Positions 1 to 8,848 of a stretch of DNA of 64,000 nucleotides are shown here, piece after piece. The notes beneath the pieces are model-generated. The model made no database searches, was not told the DNA's origin, and saw only the letters and a list, made by a program, of their open reading frames with translations. The stretch spans positions 86,507 through 150,506 of the forward strand of contig NZ_FOYF01000004.1 in the NCBI RefSeq assembly GCF_900115925.1. Reading direction: 5' to 3'. The DNA comes from Bacillus sp. cl95 (GTDB lineage Bacteria; Bacillota; Bacilli; Bacillales; Cytobacillaceae). Made by a program: the position numbers and the translations under genes. The stretch's first letter is position 1, and each line of letters begins with the position of its first letter.

Positions 1-675
1 TCTTCATCCCAAGCTGATGAGTCTTCTTCTCTTGATGAATCCTCGTCAAGTGATAAGGAATCTTCTACCTTCATTAATGATGAGTCATCAGAGGAATCCT
101 CATCATTGGTATGCTATCTGGACAAAGGTAAAGTTCAAGTTCACCATCCGATCGTAAAGATACCCGTTTTACTGTCATTGTTAAAGGTTGACATTGATAT
201 TTATGATTCTTTTAATCTCTTCGTCCCAGTATCAAGCGTAATAAAGGTAAACTGGAGTATAAATTCTTTAGATTGTAAGGTCCTTCTCCCATCCTCAAAT
301 GTGTTCTTAAAAGGTGAGTTAATTGCAGATATTGAATATGTAAAAGATAATGTGGAAAGTACTCTACATTCAATCAAAATTATTGTTCCATACAAAAAGG
401 TGATTGTAGCTGAATGGCTTCATTCTCCTAACTTACCTAGCACCCACGAGGCTGAGTATATGTTCATATCACCTGATCGCCAGGATGTTCAGTATCACCG
501 CGAATTTACTCAACGATATGCGGAACCAGTTTACTGCGAATTGCATGGTACACATTCAATCTGGCATGACGAGTTAATATCAAAGAACGGTAAACCGAAA
601 CTTGATATTCAAGGTAAAGGTACATTGACTATTAGCCTTTTACAATCTCAGTATGTAGAATTCAACAATATGTAA
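1..675 (+). CDS. Partial spore coat/exosporium-type protein, 5' end off-window
   Basis: The reading frame is open from base 1 to the TAA at 673-675, so the gene begins left of the window; an internal TTG at 106 is not the start. The first ~35 codons are low complexity and dominated by Ser, Asp and Glu; the remaining ~190 residues alternate hydrophobic beta-like strands with polar turns and carry two Cys, without a signal peptide or membrane segment. It is convergent with the Cys-rich gene at 869-1600, which resembles CsxC-type coat proteins, and the general pattern (acidic Ser-rich spacer joined to a beta-rich SPOCS/DUF3794-like domain) suggests a spore-surface protein. The family call is inference from pattern, not a recognised match; it could be another structural protein. 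Confidence 0.6.
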   Translation, partial: SSSQADESSSLDESSSSDKESSTFINDESSEESSSLVCYLDKGKVQVHHPIVKIPVLLSLLKVDIDIYDSFNLFVPVSSVIKVNWSINSLDCKVLLPSSNVFLKGELIADIEYVKDNVESTLHSIKIIVPYKKVIVAEWLHSPNLPSTHEAEYMFISPDRQDVQYHREFTQRYAEPVYCELHGTHSIWHDELISKNGKPKLDIQGKGTLTISLLQSQYVEFNNM

Positions 676-724
676 AACAGTAAAACTATGTATATAAGTT
701 CTAAAATAATATTTCTATTAGGTT

Positions 725-748
725 TATCTATCTATCTATCTATCTATC
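725..748. repeat. TATC tetranucleotide microsatellite (6 units)
   Basis: Six perfect TATC units lie 50 bp after the stop of the upstream gene and before a convergent terminator. They are non-coding, so they would not change a reading frame, but the copy number is expected to vary by slippage. Confidence 0.9.
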
Positions 749-782
749 AAAATAGGTCTATGGTCTATTCAATGATAAATAA

Positions 783-860
783 AAAAGGGTGTCTCAAAAA
801 ATGAGTCATCCCTTTTTAACATCACTTTAAAAAGGGTGCCTTAGTTTAGGAGACACCCTT
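783..860. terminator. Bidirectional terminator between convergent genes
   Basis: A 783-817 hairpin (AAAAGGGTGTCTCA paired with TGAGTCATCCCTTTT, imperfect) ends in a T run. An alternative outer pairing joins AAGGGTGTCT (785-794) perfectly to AGACACCCTT (851-860). A-runs and T-runs on both sides fit termination of both convergent genes. Confidence 0.7.
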
Positions 861-868
861 CTATTCAA

Positions 869-1600
869 TTAGGTGAAAAATATTTCTCCTACGGATCCAC
901 CAGCATTTTCACGACGTTGTAGTTGAGTCAATCTAACTACGAGATCAATTGTCACTTTTTCAGTAATTTTGTTGAAGCGTCCCCAATTATCGAAGTGTTT
1001 CGGAAAGTCCATCTGACTTACTCTCGCTCTAAGCAATTTACACTCAATCGGTTCGTTCAAATTTTCGAATGTTACAGATCCAAAACTGCAGCGATCTGAA
1101 CCCATTCCATCTTTTGCAAGTTCTCTGATCTCAGAAATCTGATTACTTTTTTGGCTAGTGAAGAAAGGAAAGTGAAATAATAAACCTGGAGGGATTGGTT
1201 GGAAACATTTAAACGGAACATTTACACTAAAATCTTTTATATTGCCGCTACAACCCTCTGAATATTGAATATTTTTGTGCACAAATCCTTCAATAAACAA
1301 ATTTAAAGATTGTGCAAAACCTGGAGCTGCCGGGTCTGGCACAGGGATTGCCTTACACTGTGTTAAATGTACATTTTTCCTAATAGATTTAATATCGTTA
1401 GCAAACGACGGAAGACGAATATCTGCTTCTACATTTGCTGTGATAGGAACATCAGCGAGAATGACTGTACGTTCAAAATCGTTAACATTTTGAAGAGTTC
1501 CTAGCGTACAAAAATGGTCATGAGTTTTTGCAGTATCGCAAGATAGCATAGGCGGGCATTTATCATGTGAGTTACAGCCACATCCAGTATTTTTTTTCAT
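869..1600 (-). CDS. CsxC-like spore coat/exosporium protein
   Basis: 243 residues. The N-terminus is Cys-rich (CGC near residue 7, further Cys at about 15, 20 and 31), followed by a beta-rich domain with conserved-looking Pro/Phe segments and more Cys. No signal peptide or membrane helix is seen, as expected for proteins assembled onto the spore from the mother cell. The start is supported by AAGGAG eight bases before the ATG. The composition and layout recall CsxC-type exosporium proteins with a SPOCS/DUF3794-like domain; this is family resemblance from memory. It ends at a shared convergent terminator with the gene at 1-675, a similar beta-rich protein, so the two may be a spore-surface pair. 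A sigma-K promoter was sought upstream but no convincing one was found. Confidence 0.6.
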   Translation of the reverse strand: MKKNTGCGCNSHDKCPPMLSCDTAKTHDHFCTLGTLQNVNDFERTVILADVPITANVEADIRLPSFANDIKSIRKNVHLTQCKAIPVPDPAAPGFAQSLNLFIEGFVHKNIQYSEGCSGNIKDFSVNVPFKCFQPIPPGLLFHFPFFTSQKSNQISEIRELAKDGMGSDRCSFGSVTFENLNEPIECKLLRARVSQMDFPKHFDNWGRFNKITEKVTIDLVVRLTQLQRRENAGGSVGEIFFT

Positions 1601-2029
1601 TCAATTCACTCCTTAATAATTTTATCAAAAGAAACAACAGAAATATCCGTTATCAGTTCATTTCTCTTATTCTTTTGACTTACTATATTTTATATGCTTC
1701 AGAGCTGTTATCTGAATGGACTGATGTCGATAGACTTTCACATATTTTTTACAACTTGTACATTCTTTCATTTACCATGAAGGATTCTAAAAGTGTTATA
1801 CATAAAAATGTACTATTTATGTTTTCATGCCTATGGCTTTTTATCCGAACCTATTAATCATTGAACTTTTAAGACATTTTCGATTAAAATGCACAGGCAG
1901 TGTTTTTAACCCAGAAGAGAAGATTGTTCTTTTACGTTCCTTGACGGATTGACATGTGTTCTGGGGATACTAGTACCTAGCGCAGTTTTACGAAGTTTAG
2001 TTCGGTTTCAAATTTCCCCACAAAATAAC
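1601..2029. other. AT-rich intergenic region without a supported gene
   Basis: This holds the upstream region of the CsxC-like gene. A 96-codon plus-strand frame (1567-1857) begins inside that gene's 5' end, lacks a ribosome site and looks like AT-rich noise. Nothing else is recognisable. Confidence 0.6.
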
Positions 2030-2056
2030 AAGAGCCTTCCTAAATGGAAGGCTCTT
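2030..2056 (-). terminator. Rho-independent terminator
   Basis: Perfect 11-bp stem AAGAGCCTTCC / GGAAGGCTCTT with a 5-nt loop; on the minus strand it is followed by a T-rich run. It probably ends the unknown gene at 2189-2650. Confidence 0.75.
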
Positions 2057-2188
2057 CAAATCTATTTTTATGGCGTATTTTTCATGAGCAACTGTCCGCT
2101 TTAATACTACACAGTGGTGATGCAAGGTGAATTCCGATACTTTTGTGCATAATCAATGCCATAGCCGAATGTTCTTCTGTGAATCAGG

Positions 2189-2650
2189 TTAAAAATTAAA
2201 TAAAGGTTTATGCGTAAGTTCAATTTTCAGCATATAGAAATCTTCAGCGATATTTTCTTCTGGTAAAATTATCGTCCAGTTTTTAGAGATAACTTCTTTT
2301 AAAGCTTGAAGATTTTCACGAGTGATTTTGACTTCATTTAGAAATTCTCCAGTGTCAACGAAATCCTCGCCTTCCTTCATTTGAAACTTAATAGTCAGCA
2401 GTGATTTAAGGGCTCCTTTCGTTAGGAAGGTAATTTCATAACCTTCTTCGATCGCTCTCTGACATTTTTGTTTATTGTTTTGATAAAACTCCAAGAGCGT
2501 TTTCCAAGTTGGGATTCCTTCTCCTAGACTCTCCAATGCCGTTTCATTTCCTTCTTCTAGGAATAGAATCACTTCTCTGGGACTGTAACCCTTTGCCTTA
2601 ATCATTTCAATCATAAGAGCATAATTTAGAGCTAATTTCATCTTTTCCAT
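2189..2650 (-). CDS. Unknown small cytosolic protein
   Basis: 153 residues from an ATG at 2650 that is preceded by AAAGGAG at a suitable distance; a longer frame begins at 2710 but lacks a ribosome site. The protein is helical and amphipathic, rich in Lys/Glu/Leu, with no signal peptide, membrane segment or metal motif. I do not recognise the family. It lies just downstream of the peptide-transport operon but beyond that operon's terminator, so it is probably transcribed separately. Confidence 0.65.
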   Translation of the reverse strand: MEKMKLALNYALMIEMIKAKGYSPREVILFLEEGNETALESLGEGIPTWKTLLEFYQNNKQKCQRAIEEGYEITFLTKGALKSLLTIKFQMKEGEDFVDTGEFLNEVKITRENLQALKEVISKNWTIILPEENIAEDFYMLKIELTHKPLFNF

Positions 2651-2719
2651 TATCTTCAATCTCCTTTTAGCCATTAAGTATGAAAAGAGGAAGCGCCAGT
2701 TTTGCACCACTCAAAATAA

Positions 2720-2749
2720 AGAAAACACCAAGTGGCTAATTCCACTTGG
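2720..2749 (-). terminator. Terminator of the opp-type operon
   Basis: CCAAGTGG (2728-2735) pairs with CCACTTGG (2742-2749) over a 6-nt loop; the minus strand then runs GTGTTTTC. It lies about 37 bp after the stop of the last ATPase gene. Confidence 0.75.
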
Positions 2750-2785
2750 GCGGGGAGAAAGACACCACTTCACGCAAAAAATTAG

Positions 2786-3766
2786 TTAATATAAGTGGCA
2801 AGCGACAAGATGTTCGCCATCCACTTCCTTTAGTAGTGGGTCGGCTTCTGAACAGATAGGCATCGCAAACGGACACCTCGATCTAAATCTGCAGCCCATT
2901 TCCATTTCAATAGGGCTTGGAAGCTCTCCTGTAATAATTTCTCGCTTACTATTTTGGGCTTTAATCGGATCTGGAATAGGTATGGCTGACAGCAATGCTT
3001 GTGTATATGGATGCAATGGTTTCTCATATAATTCATCACTCTTGGATATCTCCACCATTTTCCCAAGATACATCACACCAATCCGATCTGAGATATGACG
3101 GACCATGGATAAATCGTGAGCCACGAACAAATAAGTAAGGTTCATTTCACTTTGTAAATCTTCCAACATATTAATCACTTGAGCTTGTATAGACACGTCC
3201 AGAGCAGAGATTGCCTCATCACAAATAATGAATTCAGGATTTATTGAAAGGGTACGTGCAATTCCAATTCTTTGTCGTTGCCCCCCACTAAATTCGTGCG
3301 GGAATTTTTCCATATCCTCTTTCTTTAATCCTACTTTTTCAAGAATATTAATGATGATTTCTTTTCTTTCATCTTTTGTTAATTTAGTGTGAATCTCAAG
3401 CGGCTCATCAATAATTTCTCCGACATTCATATAAGGATTCAGGGATGAATAGGGATCCTGAAAAATCATTTGCATTCTTTTCCTATAGGGCTGTAGCTCT
3501 CTTGAGTTAAGATTGGCAATGTCCATCCCATCAAAAATAACCTCTCCCGCGGTTGGATCGTACAAACGATTAAGCGTCCGCCCTAATGTCGATTTTCCGC
3601 AGCCAGATTCGCCTACAAGTCCAAAGGTTTCCCCTTTGTAAATGTGGAAAGATACATCGTCAACTGCTTTGACGGCTTGATTGCTCTTCTTGAAGAGCGA
3701 TGATTTTAATGGAAAGTATTTCTTTAGATTTTTAACTTCCAGGAGTTTTTCACGTGATTCATTCAT
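2786..3766 (-). CDS. Oligopeptide/dipeptide ABC transporter ATP-binding protein (OppF/DppF type)
   Basis: 326 residues, the second of two ATPases powering a peptide-type importer at the inner face of the membrane. Visible are the Walker [10 protein letters not shown] (residues ~52-60), the signature FSGGQRQR, and a Walker B reading CDEAISALD, where the usual DEP is DEA. The C-terminal tail carries four Cys ([15 protein letters not shown]), the oligopeptide-ABC C-terminal cluster that can bind an iron-sulfur centre in some homologues. It overlaps the preceding ATPase gene by 8 bases, implying translational coupling, and is the last gene of a five-gene operon. The substrate (oligo- or dipeptide, possibly nickel) cannot be told from sequence. 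Confidence 0.93.
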   Translation of the reverse strand: MNESREKLLEVKNLKKYFPLKSSLFKKSNQAVKAVDDVSFHIYKGETFGLVGESGCGKSTLGRTLNRLYDPTAGEVIFDGMDIANLNSRELQPYRKRMQMIFQDPYSSLNPYMNVGEIIDEPLEIHTKLTKDERKEIIINILEKVGLKKEDMEKFPHEFSGGQRQRIGIARTLSINPEFIICDEAISALDVSIQAQVINMLEDLQSEMNLTYLFVAHDLSMVRHISDRIGVMYLGKMVEISKSDELYEKPLHPYTQALLSAIPIPDPIKAQNSKREIITGELPSPIEMEMGCRFRSRCPFAMPICSEADPLLKEVDGEHLVACHLY

Positions 3767-4763
3767 TTATCTCTTCTCCTTTCTCTGTTAGAAAGCACAT
3801 AGATCTCTGTGTGGACGAGAAGTGATGGTATTCAGGAACTTCATTTAAGCATTTATCAAATGCAAATTCACATCGTTCAGCAAAAGGACATCCTTGTGCA
3901 GTGCCTTTGAGCGATGGCGCGGAGCCTTTAATCGGCTTTAATCTTGTTTTTTCCCCATCGACCCTTGGAATCGAGTTCAATAAAGCCTTCGTATATGGAT
4001 GCTTTGGTGAATAAAAGATTTCGTGGGTCAGTCCTTCTTCCATCACCATTCCAGCGTACATGACTAAAATCCGACTGCAAATCGTCGCTACGACACCCAG
4101 ATCATGAGTGATGAGCACAACGGACATGTCTTTTTCGTTTTGAAGCTTATTTAATAATTCGAGTATTTGCGCCTGAATGGTAACATCAAGGGCAGTCGTT
4201 GGTTCATCCGCAATTAAAAGCTTCGGATTGCATGCGAGCGCCATGGCAATTAGAACCCTCTGTCTCATACCGCCGCTAAACTCATGAGGGTATTGGTCAA
4301 CTCTTTTTTCCGGAGACGGAATGCCAACCATTTTTAATAACTCGATTGCTTCAAGTTTGGCTTCCTTCTTTTTCATCCCTCTTACTCTTATTAATAAATC
4401 AACAAGATGGTCTCCAGCTTTTTTTAAAGGATTAAGAGCTGTCATCGGATCTTGAAAGATCATAGCAATTTCGCGTCCTCTGATGGACCTTTTTTGTTTT
4501 GGTGATAGGGCATCGATCCGCTTCCCATCCAAAATAATCTCACCTGCATCCACTTTCGCATGAGCAGGGATAATTCCAAGAATCGATTTCACCATTACAC
4601 TTTTACCGCTTCCTGATTCGCCAACAATCCCCAGTATTTCACCTTTTTGGACGGTGAAGTCAATCCCACGAACTGCTTCCATTTTAGAGTTTCCGTCATA
4701 AAAGGAAGTACGAAGATCTTTTACTTCAAGCAAATTACTTTTATCTTTTATGTTATCCACCAT
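3759..4763 (-). CDS. Oligopeptide/dipeptide ABC transporter ATP-binding protein (OppD/DppD type)
   Basis: 334 residues. Walker A GESGSGKS near residue 49, signature EFSGGMRQR, Walker B LLIADEPTTALD and the H-loop LITHD are all intact. A C-terminal Cys set (GCPFAERC, DKC, SMC) matches the peptide-transporter tail, which extends past the canonical ABC fold. It pairs with the OppF-type ATPase whose start overlaps its stop, forming the heterodimeric motor. It is preceded by the OppC-type permease gene 14 bp away. No sign of decay. Confidence 0.94.
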   Translation of the reverse strand: MVDNIKDKSNLLEVKDLRTSFYDGNSKMEAVRGIDFTVQKGEILGIVGESGSGKSVMVKSILGIIPAHAKVDAGEIILDGKRIDALSPKQKRSIRGREIAMIFQDPMTALNPLKKAGDHLVDLLIRVRGMKKKEAKLEAIELLKMVGIPSPEKRVDQYPHEFSGGMRQRVLIAMALACNPKLLIADEPTTALDVTIQAQILELLNKLQNEKDMSVVLITHDLGVVATICSRILVMYAGMVMEEGLTHEIFYSPKHPYTKALLNSIPRVDGEKTRLKPIKGSAPSLKGTAQGCPFAERCEFAFDKCLNEVPEYHHFSSTQRSMCFLTEKGEEINE

Positions 4764-4777
4764 TTGAAACCTCCTCT

Positions 4778-5632
4778 CTATTTTCCACCTGTCTTCGGTT
4801 CAACAACGGTTCTAAGAACGTCACCCAACTTATTAAAGGAGTAAACGGTTAACACTATTAATAGGCCAGGCAAAATCGCCATGTATGGTGCATTCCCTAG
4901 ATTTCCTTGTGCATTTTGGAGCATGCTCCCCCAAGAAGATAACGGCTGTTGAATTCCAAGACCAAGAAAACTTAAGGCCGATTCCATTAAAATAGCATTT
5001 GCTATACTAACAGTCGAAGCAACAATGAAAGTGGGGAAAACCGCCGGGATAATATGTTTCAAAATCATTTTCTTGAACGATTGTCCCGAGGATTTTGCAT
5101 ATAGAACATATTCTCTTTCTTTAATCGAAAGGGTTTCAGCACGTACCAGCCTTGCTGTGCTCATCCATGTAAATAGTCCAATTACAAGAATAATAGCTTT
5201 TAAACCCGGTGTTAGATAAATGCTAACTACTGTTACAAGAATCATCCATGGAATGGAAGAGATAACATCTACCATTCTCATCAAAAGGTTATCGATCCAA
5301 CCTCCGAAATAACCACTTACCGTCCCAACAAAAACACCGATGCCTGTAGAAATGAGCATTGCTAATATCCCAACCATAAGGGAGATTCGCCCTCCATATA
5401 ATGCTCTCGTTAGATAATCCCTTCCAAGCTCGTCTGTACCAAATAAGTGCTTTGAGTTTGGCTGTTGCAGAACATTTGTAACATCAACCTGATTAGGAGG
5501 AAATGGTGATAAAAATGCGAAAGTTGATAGTATAACGATTAGGAATAGGAAAAGTAATGAAGCAGAGGCCGTCTTATTATTTCTAAGTTCGCTCTTAAAC
5601 TTTTCTATTCTTCTATTTTTATTTATGGCCAA
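4778..5632 (-). CDS. Peptide ABC transporter permease (OppC/DppC type)
   Basis: 284 residues: a short cytosolic N-terminus, an OppC_N-like first helix, the DELGRDYLTRALYGGR segment typical of the family, and five further helices containing the EAA-type loop that contacts the ATPases (AKSSGQSFKKMILKHIIP). It forms the channel with the OppB-type protein, whose gene ends 3 bp upstream. Length is normal for the family. Confidence 0.94.
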   Translation of the reverse strand: MAINKNRRIEKFKSELRNNKTASASLLFLFLIVILSTFAFLSPFPPNQVDVTNVLQQPNSKHLFGTDELGRDYLTRALYGGRISLMVGILAMLISTGIGVFVGTVSGYFGGWIDNLLMRMVDVISSIPWMILVTVVSIYLTPGLKAIILVIGLFTWMSTARLVRAETLSIKEREYVLYAKSSGQSFKKMILKHIIPAVFPTFIVASTVSIANAILMESALSFLGLGIQQPLSSWGSMLQNAQGNLGNAPYMAILPGLLIVLTVYSFNKLGDVLRTVVEPKTGGK

Positions 5633-5635
5633 CTT

Positions 5636-6604
5636 CTATTCCCCCGTTCCCTTGATTCTCGGATCAATAATGCTATACAAAATATCAGAAGCCAAGTTCC
5701 CAATAATCACAAGACATGATGATAGAAGCATGATTGCCATCACAATCGGATAATCAAAACCTTGAATGGCTTTAACAAAATAAGTCCCGATTCCAGGCCA
5801 ACCAAATACCGTCTCCGTTACTACTGCACCCGTTACTAACATAGGAAGGCTCATCCCAACAATCGTTATAATTGGCAGTAAAACGTTTCTAAGAACATGT
5901 TTAAACAGAACTTCTGCAGAACCTGCACCATATGCTTGTTGTACCATGACGTAATCTTCGGAAAGCTGTCCGATTGTAGATGAACGGACATAGCGAACAA
6001 ACTCCGGCATAAAAGAAAGAGTCAAAACCGTACATGGCAACACCATGTGGCTAATCAGATCGGACAGCGATTCTTCGGCTCCAATTGTGTTCATACCGAG
6101 AATCGGAAACATATTTAATCGATATCCAAAGATAAATACTAAAATCATGGCCATCCAAAAGCTTGGAATGGCAATCCCAAAAGAACTTAATCCATCTATG
6201 ATTTTATCTGCTAATTTACCCTTTTTTGCTCCAGCTATAAGACCAAGAATAATAGATAGAAATAACGCTAGAATATATGCTGGGAGGACAAGAATGAGCG
6301 TATTCGGGATTCTTACTGAAAGGTCCTTCGCAATACTTTCATGAGTGACAATGGAGTAACCCCACTCTCCGCTTACAATTCCTTTTACCCAGTAAAAATA
6401 CTGCATGTATGCAGGCTGATCCAGCCCGTATCTAGCTTTGATTAATTCTATCGTACTCTTTGTCATATTCGGTGTGGTCATCGCATCCACTGCATCGTAT
6501 GGAGCTAGTTGGATAAGCGTAAAGCAAATAACCGATATAATGATTAATAAAGGAACTGCTTGCATAACCCTTTTAAATATGTACTTTAACAAGTAGAATC
6601 CCAC
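5636..6604 (-). CDS. Peptide ABC transporter permease (OppB/DppB type)
   Basis: 322 residues with six predicted helices, the N-terminal hydrophobic segment of OppB-type permeases, and the family stretch ARYGLDQPAYMQYFYWVKG. The EAA-type loop (QAYGAGSAEVLFKHVLRN) is present. It is the first permease gene after the binding-protein gene, separated from it by a perfect hairpin that may lower expression of the membrane components relative to the binding protein. Confidence 0.94.
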   Translation of the reverse strand: MGFYLLKYIFKRVMQAVPLLIIISVICFTLIQLAPYDAVDAMTTPNMTKSTIELIKARYGLDQPAYMQYFYWVKGIVSGEWGYSIVTHESIAKDLSVRIPNTLILVLPAYILALFLSIILGLIAGAKKGKLADKIIDGLSSFGIAIPSFWMAMILVFIFGYRLNMFPILGMNTIGAEESLSDLISHMVLPCTVLTLSFMPEFVRYVRSSTIGQLSEDYVMVQQAYGAGSAEVLFKHVLRNVLLPIITIVGMSLPMLVTGAVVTETVFGWPGIGTYFVKAIQGFDYPIVMAIMLLSSCLVIIGNLASDILYSIIDPRIKGTGE

Positions 6605-6659
6605 TCCTTATTTCTCCATATTAAGAACTCACTATCATTCTATAATTTCATATATTAAT

Positions 6660-6696
6660 AAATAAAGATAAACAGTTAAACTGTTTATCTTTATTT
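6660..6696 (-). terminator. Intra-operon hairpin/attenuator between binding protein and permease genes
   Basis: A perfect 16-bp stem (AAATAAAGATAAACAG at 6660-6675, its complement at 6681-6696) with a 5-base loop, AT-rich and just after the binding-protein stop codon. Such hairpins commonly end most transcripts or stabilise the binding-protein message, giving it an excess over the permeases. Confidence 0.7.
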
Positions 6697-6714
6697 ACTA
6701 ATGGTTCTATTTTC

Positions 6715-8301
6715 TTAATAAGAGAGCTTTGACATATCTTCAAACGTATACACTGGTACTAAAGCAGCTTCGTCAATTCCTTTAATTCTAGAATCAATCG
6801 CAAGAATTCGTTTGTTCTCTGTAAGAGGGTAGAAAGCAGCATCTTCGATAATGAGTTTTTGAATCTCCTCATAGATCGCTTTACGTTTTGCGTCATCTTT
6901 CTCTACACGGCCTTGATTAAATAATTCATCCACTCTTGGATTGCTGTAATGCATATAGTTAGCTTCACCATTCGTTACGAATAATGAGTTAAATGTGTCT
7001 GGGTCAATACCCATGATGTATCCACCAAGATACATATCAAAGTCAGAGTGTTCACTTTGCATTTTCTTGCTTAATGCTGTTCCATCCATACCCACTAGCT
7101 CGACGCTTATGCCTGCAGCTTTTAAGTTTTGTTGAATAACAGCTGCTTGTTTTTGTTGAATTGGATTATTTGCAATAAAGGCAAGCTTTAATTTAAGATC
7201 CGAAGCTCCTGCTTTTGACAGTAGGTCTTTTGATTTTTTGGTGTCAAATTTATGTTTTTCCACTTTATCTGTAAAGTAGGTTGCTTTTTTCGGTAAGAAT
7301 GAATAAGCAGGTGTTGAATAATCCGTTGAGATATAGCTTGCAGTGTTAATTTCATCACGGTTTAATCCGAAAGCGATTGCCTGTCTTACCTCTTTTGCTT
7401 GAACTGCCTTTGAGCTTAAATTGAAGGCCAAGTAACCGATTCTTCCTTCATCATAAGGTTTAAGAGTGACATTTTTGCTATCTTTAAATTTGCTTGAATC
7501 TGAAGGCTGAATGGCAAGGGCATTAATTTCTCCTTTTTGCAATGCCATTGTTGCCGTGTTTGCATCCATGATAATACGATAAACAACTTTAGAAATCTTT
7601 GGTGCGCCAAGGAAATAGTCATCGTTCTTTTCAAAAGTTACGCTTTCCCCAGCTTTATATTCCTTAAACTTATAAGGACCAGTTCCTACTGGAGTAGCAT
7701 TTTTAGGGCTGTTTGCAATATTTGTTTCGCCATCGTAAACATGCTTAGGCATAATAAAAATGTTACCAAGAGCTTCCATACCACCCATGCTCACTGTTGG
7801 AAGTGTGAATTTAACTGTATAGTCATCTACTTTTTCAACTTTAACGGGTTGGTTGTTAAATACTAACTGGCTTCGTGCCCAACCTCCGTTTTCTTCTTTT
7901 AACATTTCATTATAAGTAAATACGACATCATCCGCAGTAAATGCTTGACCGTCATGCCACTTGACGTCTTTTCTTAATTTCGCAGTGTACGTTAAGAAAT
8001 CTTCTGATGGAGTCATGCTTTCCGCTAAAAAGTATTTAATGTCATCTTTTCCGTTATACATATACAACGGAGAAAATAAAGTTTTGATTTCCATCAATCC
8101 GTAACGATCACCAGTTGTAATTACGTTTACTGCATTCCCTGGATCACCATCAATTCCATAAATAAAGGTATCTGGTTTATTTGTATCTCCACTTTTATCT
8201 TTTGAGGTAGCATTTTCTTTAGTTGTTGAAGAACAGCCAGCCAGTACAAAAGAGATACTTAGTAATATAGCTACAAAAACATTGAAATTTTTTCGATTCA
8301 C
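6715..8301 (-). CDS. Peptide ABC transporter substrate-binding lipoprotein (OppA/SBP_bac_5 family)
   Basis: 528 residues from a GTG at 8301, chosen because AGGGGG sits seven bases upstream; an in-frame ATG at 8340 lacks a ribosome site. The N-terminus is a lipoprotein signal (basic start, hydrophobic run, lipobox LAGC) so the mature protein is lipid-anchored outside the membrane. The body is SBP_bac_5: WHDGQAFTADDVVFTY, GTGPYKFKEY and the C-terminal DPDTFNS segment are hallmarks. As the first gene of the operon it captures peptide-type ligands for the permeases. Ligand identity cannot be deduced; Opp, Dpp, App or nickel binding proteins all share this fold. Confidence 0.93.
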   Translation of the reverse strand: MNRKNFNVFVAILLSISFVLAGCSSTTKENATSKDKSGDTNKPDTFIYGIDGDPGNAVNVITTGDRYGLMEIKTLFSPLYMYNGKDDIKYFLAESMTPSEDFLTYTAKLRKDVKWHDGQAFTADDVVFTYNEMLKEENGGWARSQLVFNNQPVKVEKVDDYTVKFTLPTVSMGGMEALGNIFIMPKHVYDGETNIANSPKNATPVGTGPYKFKEYKAGESVTFEKNDDYFLGAPKISKVVYRIIMDANTATMALQKGEINALAIQPSDSSKFKDSKNVTLKPYDEGRIGYLAFNLSSKAVQAKEVRQAIAFGLNRDEINTASYISTDYSTPAYSFLPKKATYFTDKVEKHKFDTKKSKDLLSKAGASDLKLKLAFIANNPIQQKQAAVIQQNLKAAGISVELVGMDGTALSKKMQSEHSDFDMYLGGYIMGIDPDTFNSLFVTNGEANYMHYSNPRVDELFNQGRVEKDDAKRKAIYEEIQKLIIEDAAFYPLTENKRILAIDSRIKGIDEAALVPVYTFEDMSKLSY

Positions 8302-8848
8302 TTTTTTTCCCCCTATGTAATATTTTTTAAGCAAATTCATAGAATGATAGCTGGAAATTTTATTAATAACAACAAATCCCTACTATTCTTATATGTTTTA
8401 CGGAAGTTAATTTTACCTGATAATAAAATTTAAGTAAATGAGTAACTACAGATTTTCAATATATTTTCCTTTCATAAATAATGAATTAGTATTGGCTACC
8501 TTTGTTTCTAAATCAAATCCTAAGTCATAGTCTAAAAATACACTTTCTCACCTAAAATAAGAAAAAGAATCTTCAACCAAATCCTCTCCCTCCTTCCGTT
8601 ATTTCGTTTTCTCCTTAGCCTTTGTCGTCACGATATTTAGTAAAAAACGGCTTTACCAGCAGTATTCATATGGTGGCATCGCCCCAAGCTCAGGAATGCA
8701 CCCGTAGCTAATATGACTAACAGACGAAAAATTGAGAGTGTGCCAAGTACTTCTTCTCCTACTTTATTAAACAAAAGGATTGTTCATGCACTATTTTGGA
8801 AAGAATGGAAGGTAATCGAAGACTAATCTGCTGAAAGGGTCGGGGAAA
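8302..8848. other. Intergenic region upstream of the peptide operon
   Basis: About 550 bp between divergent genes. It must hold the promoters of both, but no clear operator, riboswitch or terminator was found. On the minus strand around 8650-8770 a short hydrophobic stretch without a start is readable between stops; it may be gene debris, but it is too short to name. Confidence 0.4.

Noticed and set aside
1567-1857. 96-codon plus-strand frame
   Set aside because: Starts inside the coat gene's 5' end, no ribosome site, AT-rich hydrophobic noise.
1620-1860. Sigma-K promoter for the coat-like gene
   Set aside because: CATA-type -10 sequences were found but none with the right following T and -35 spacing.
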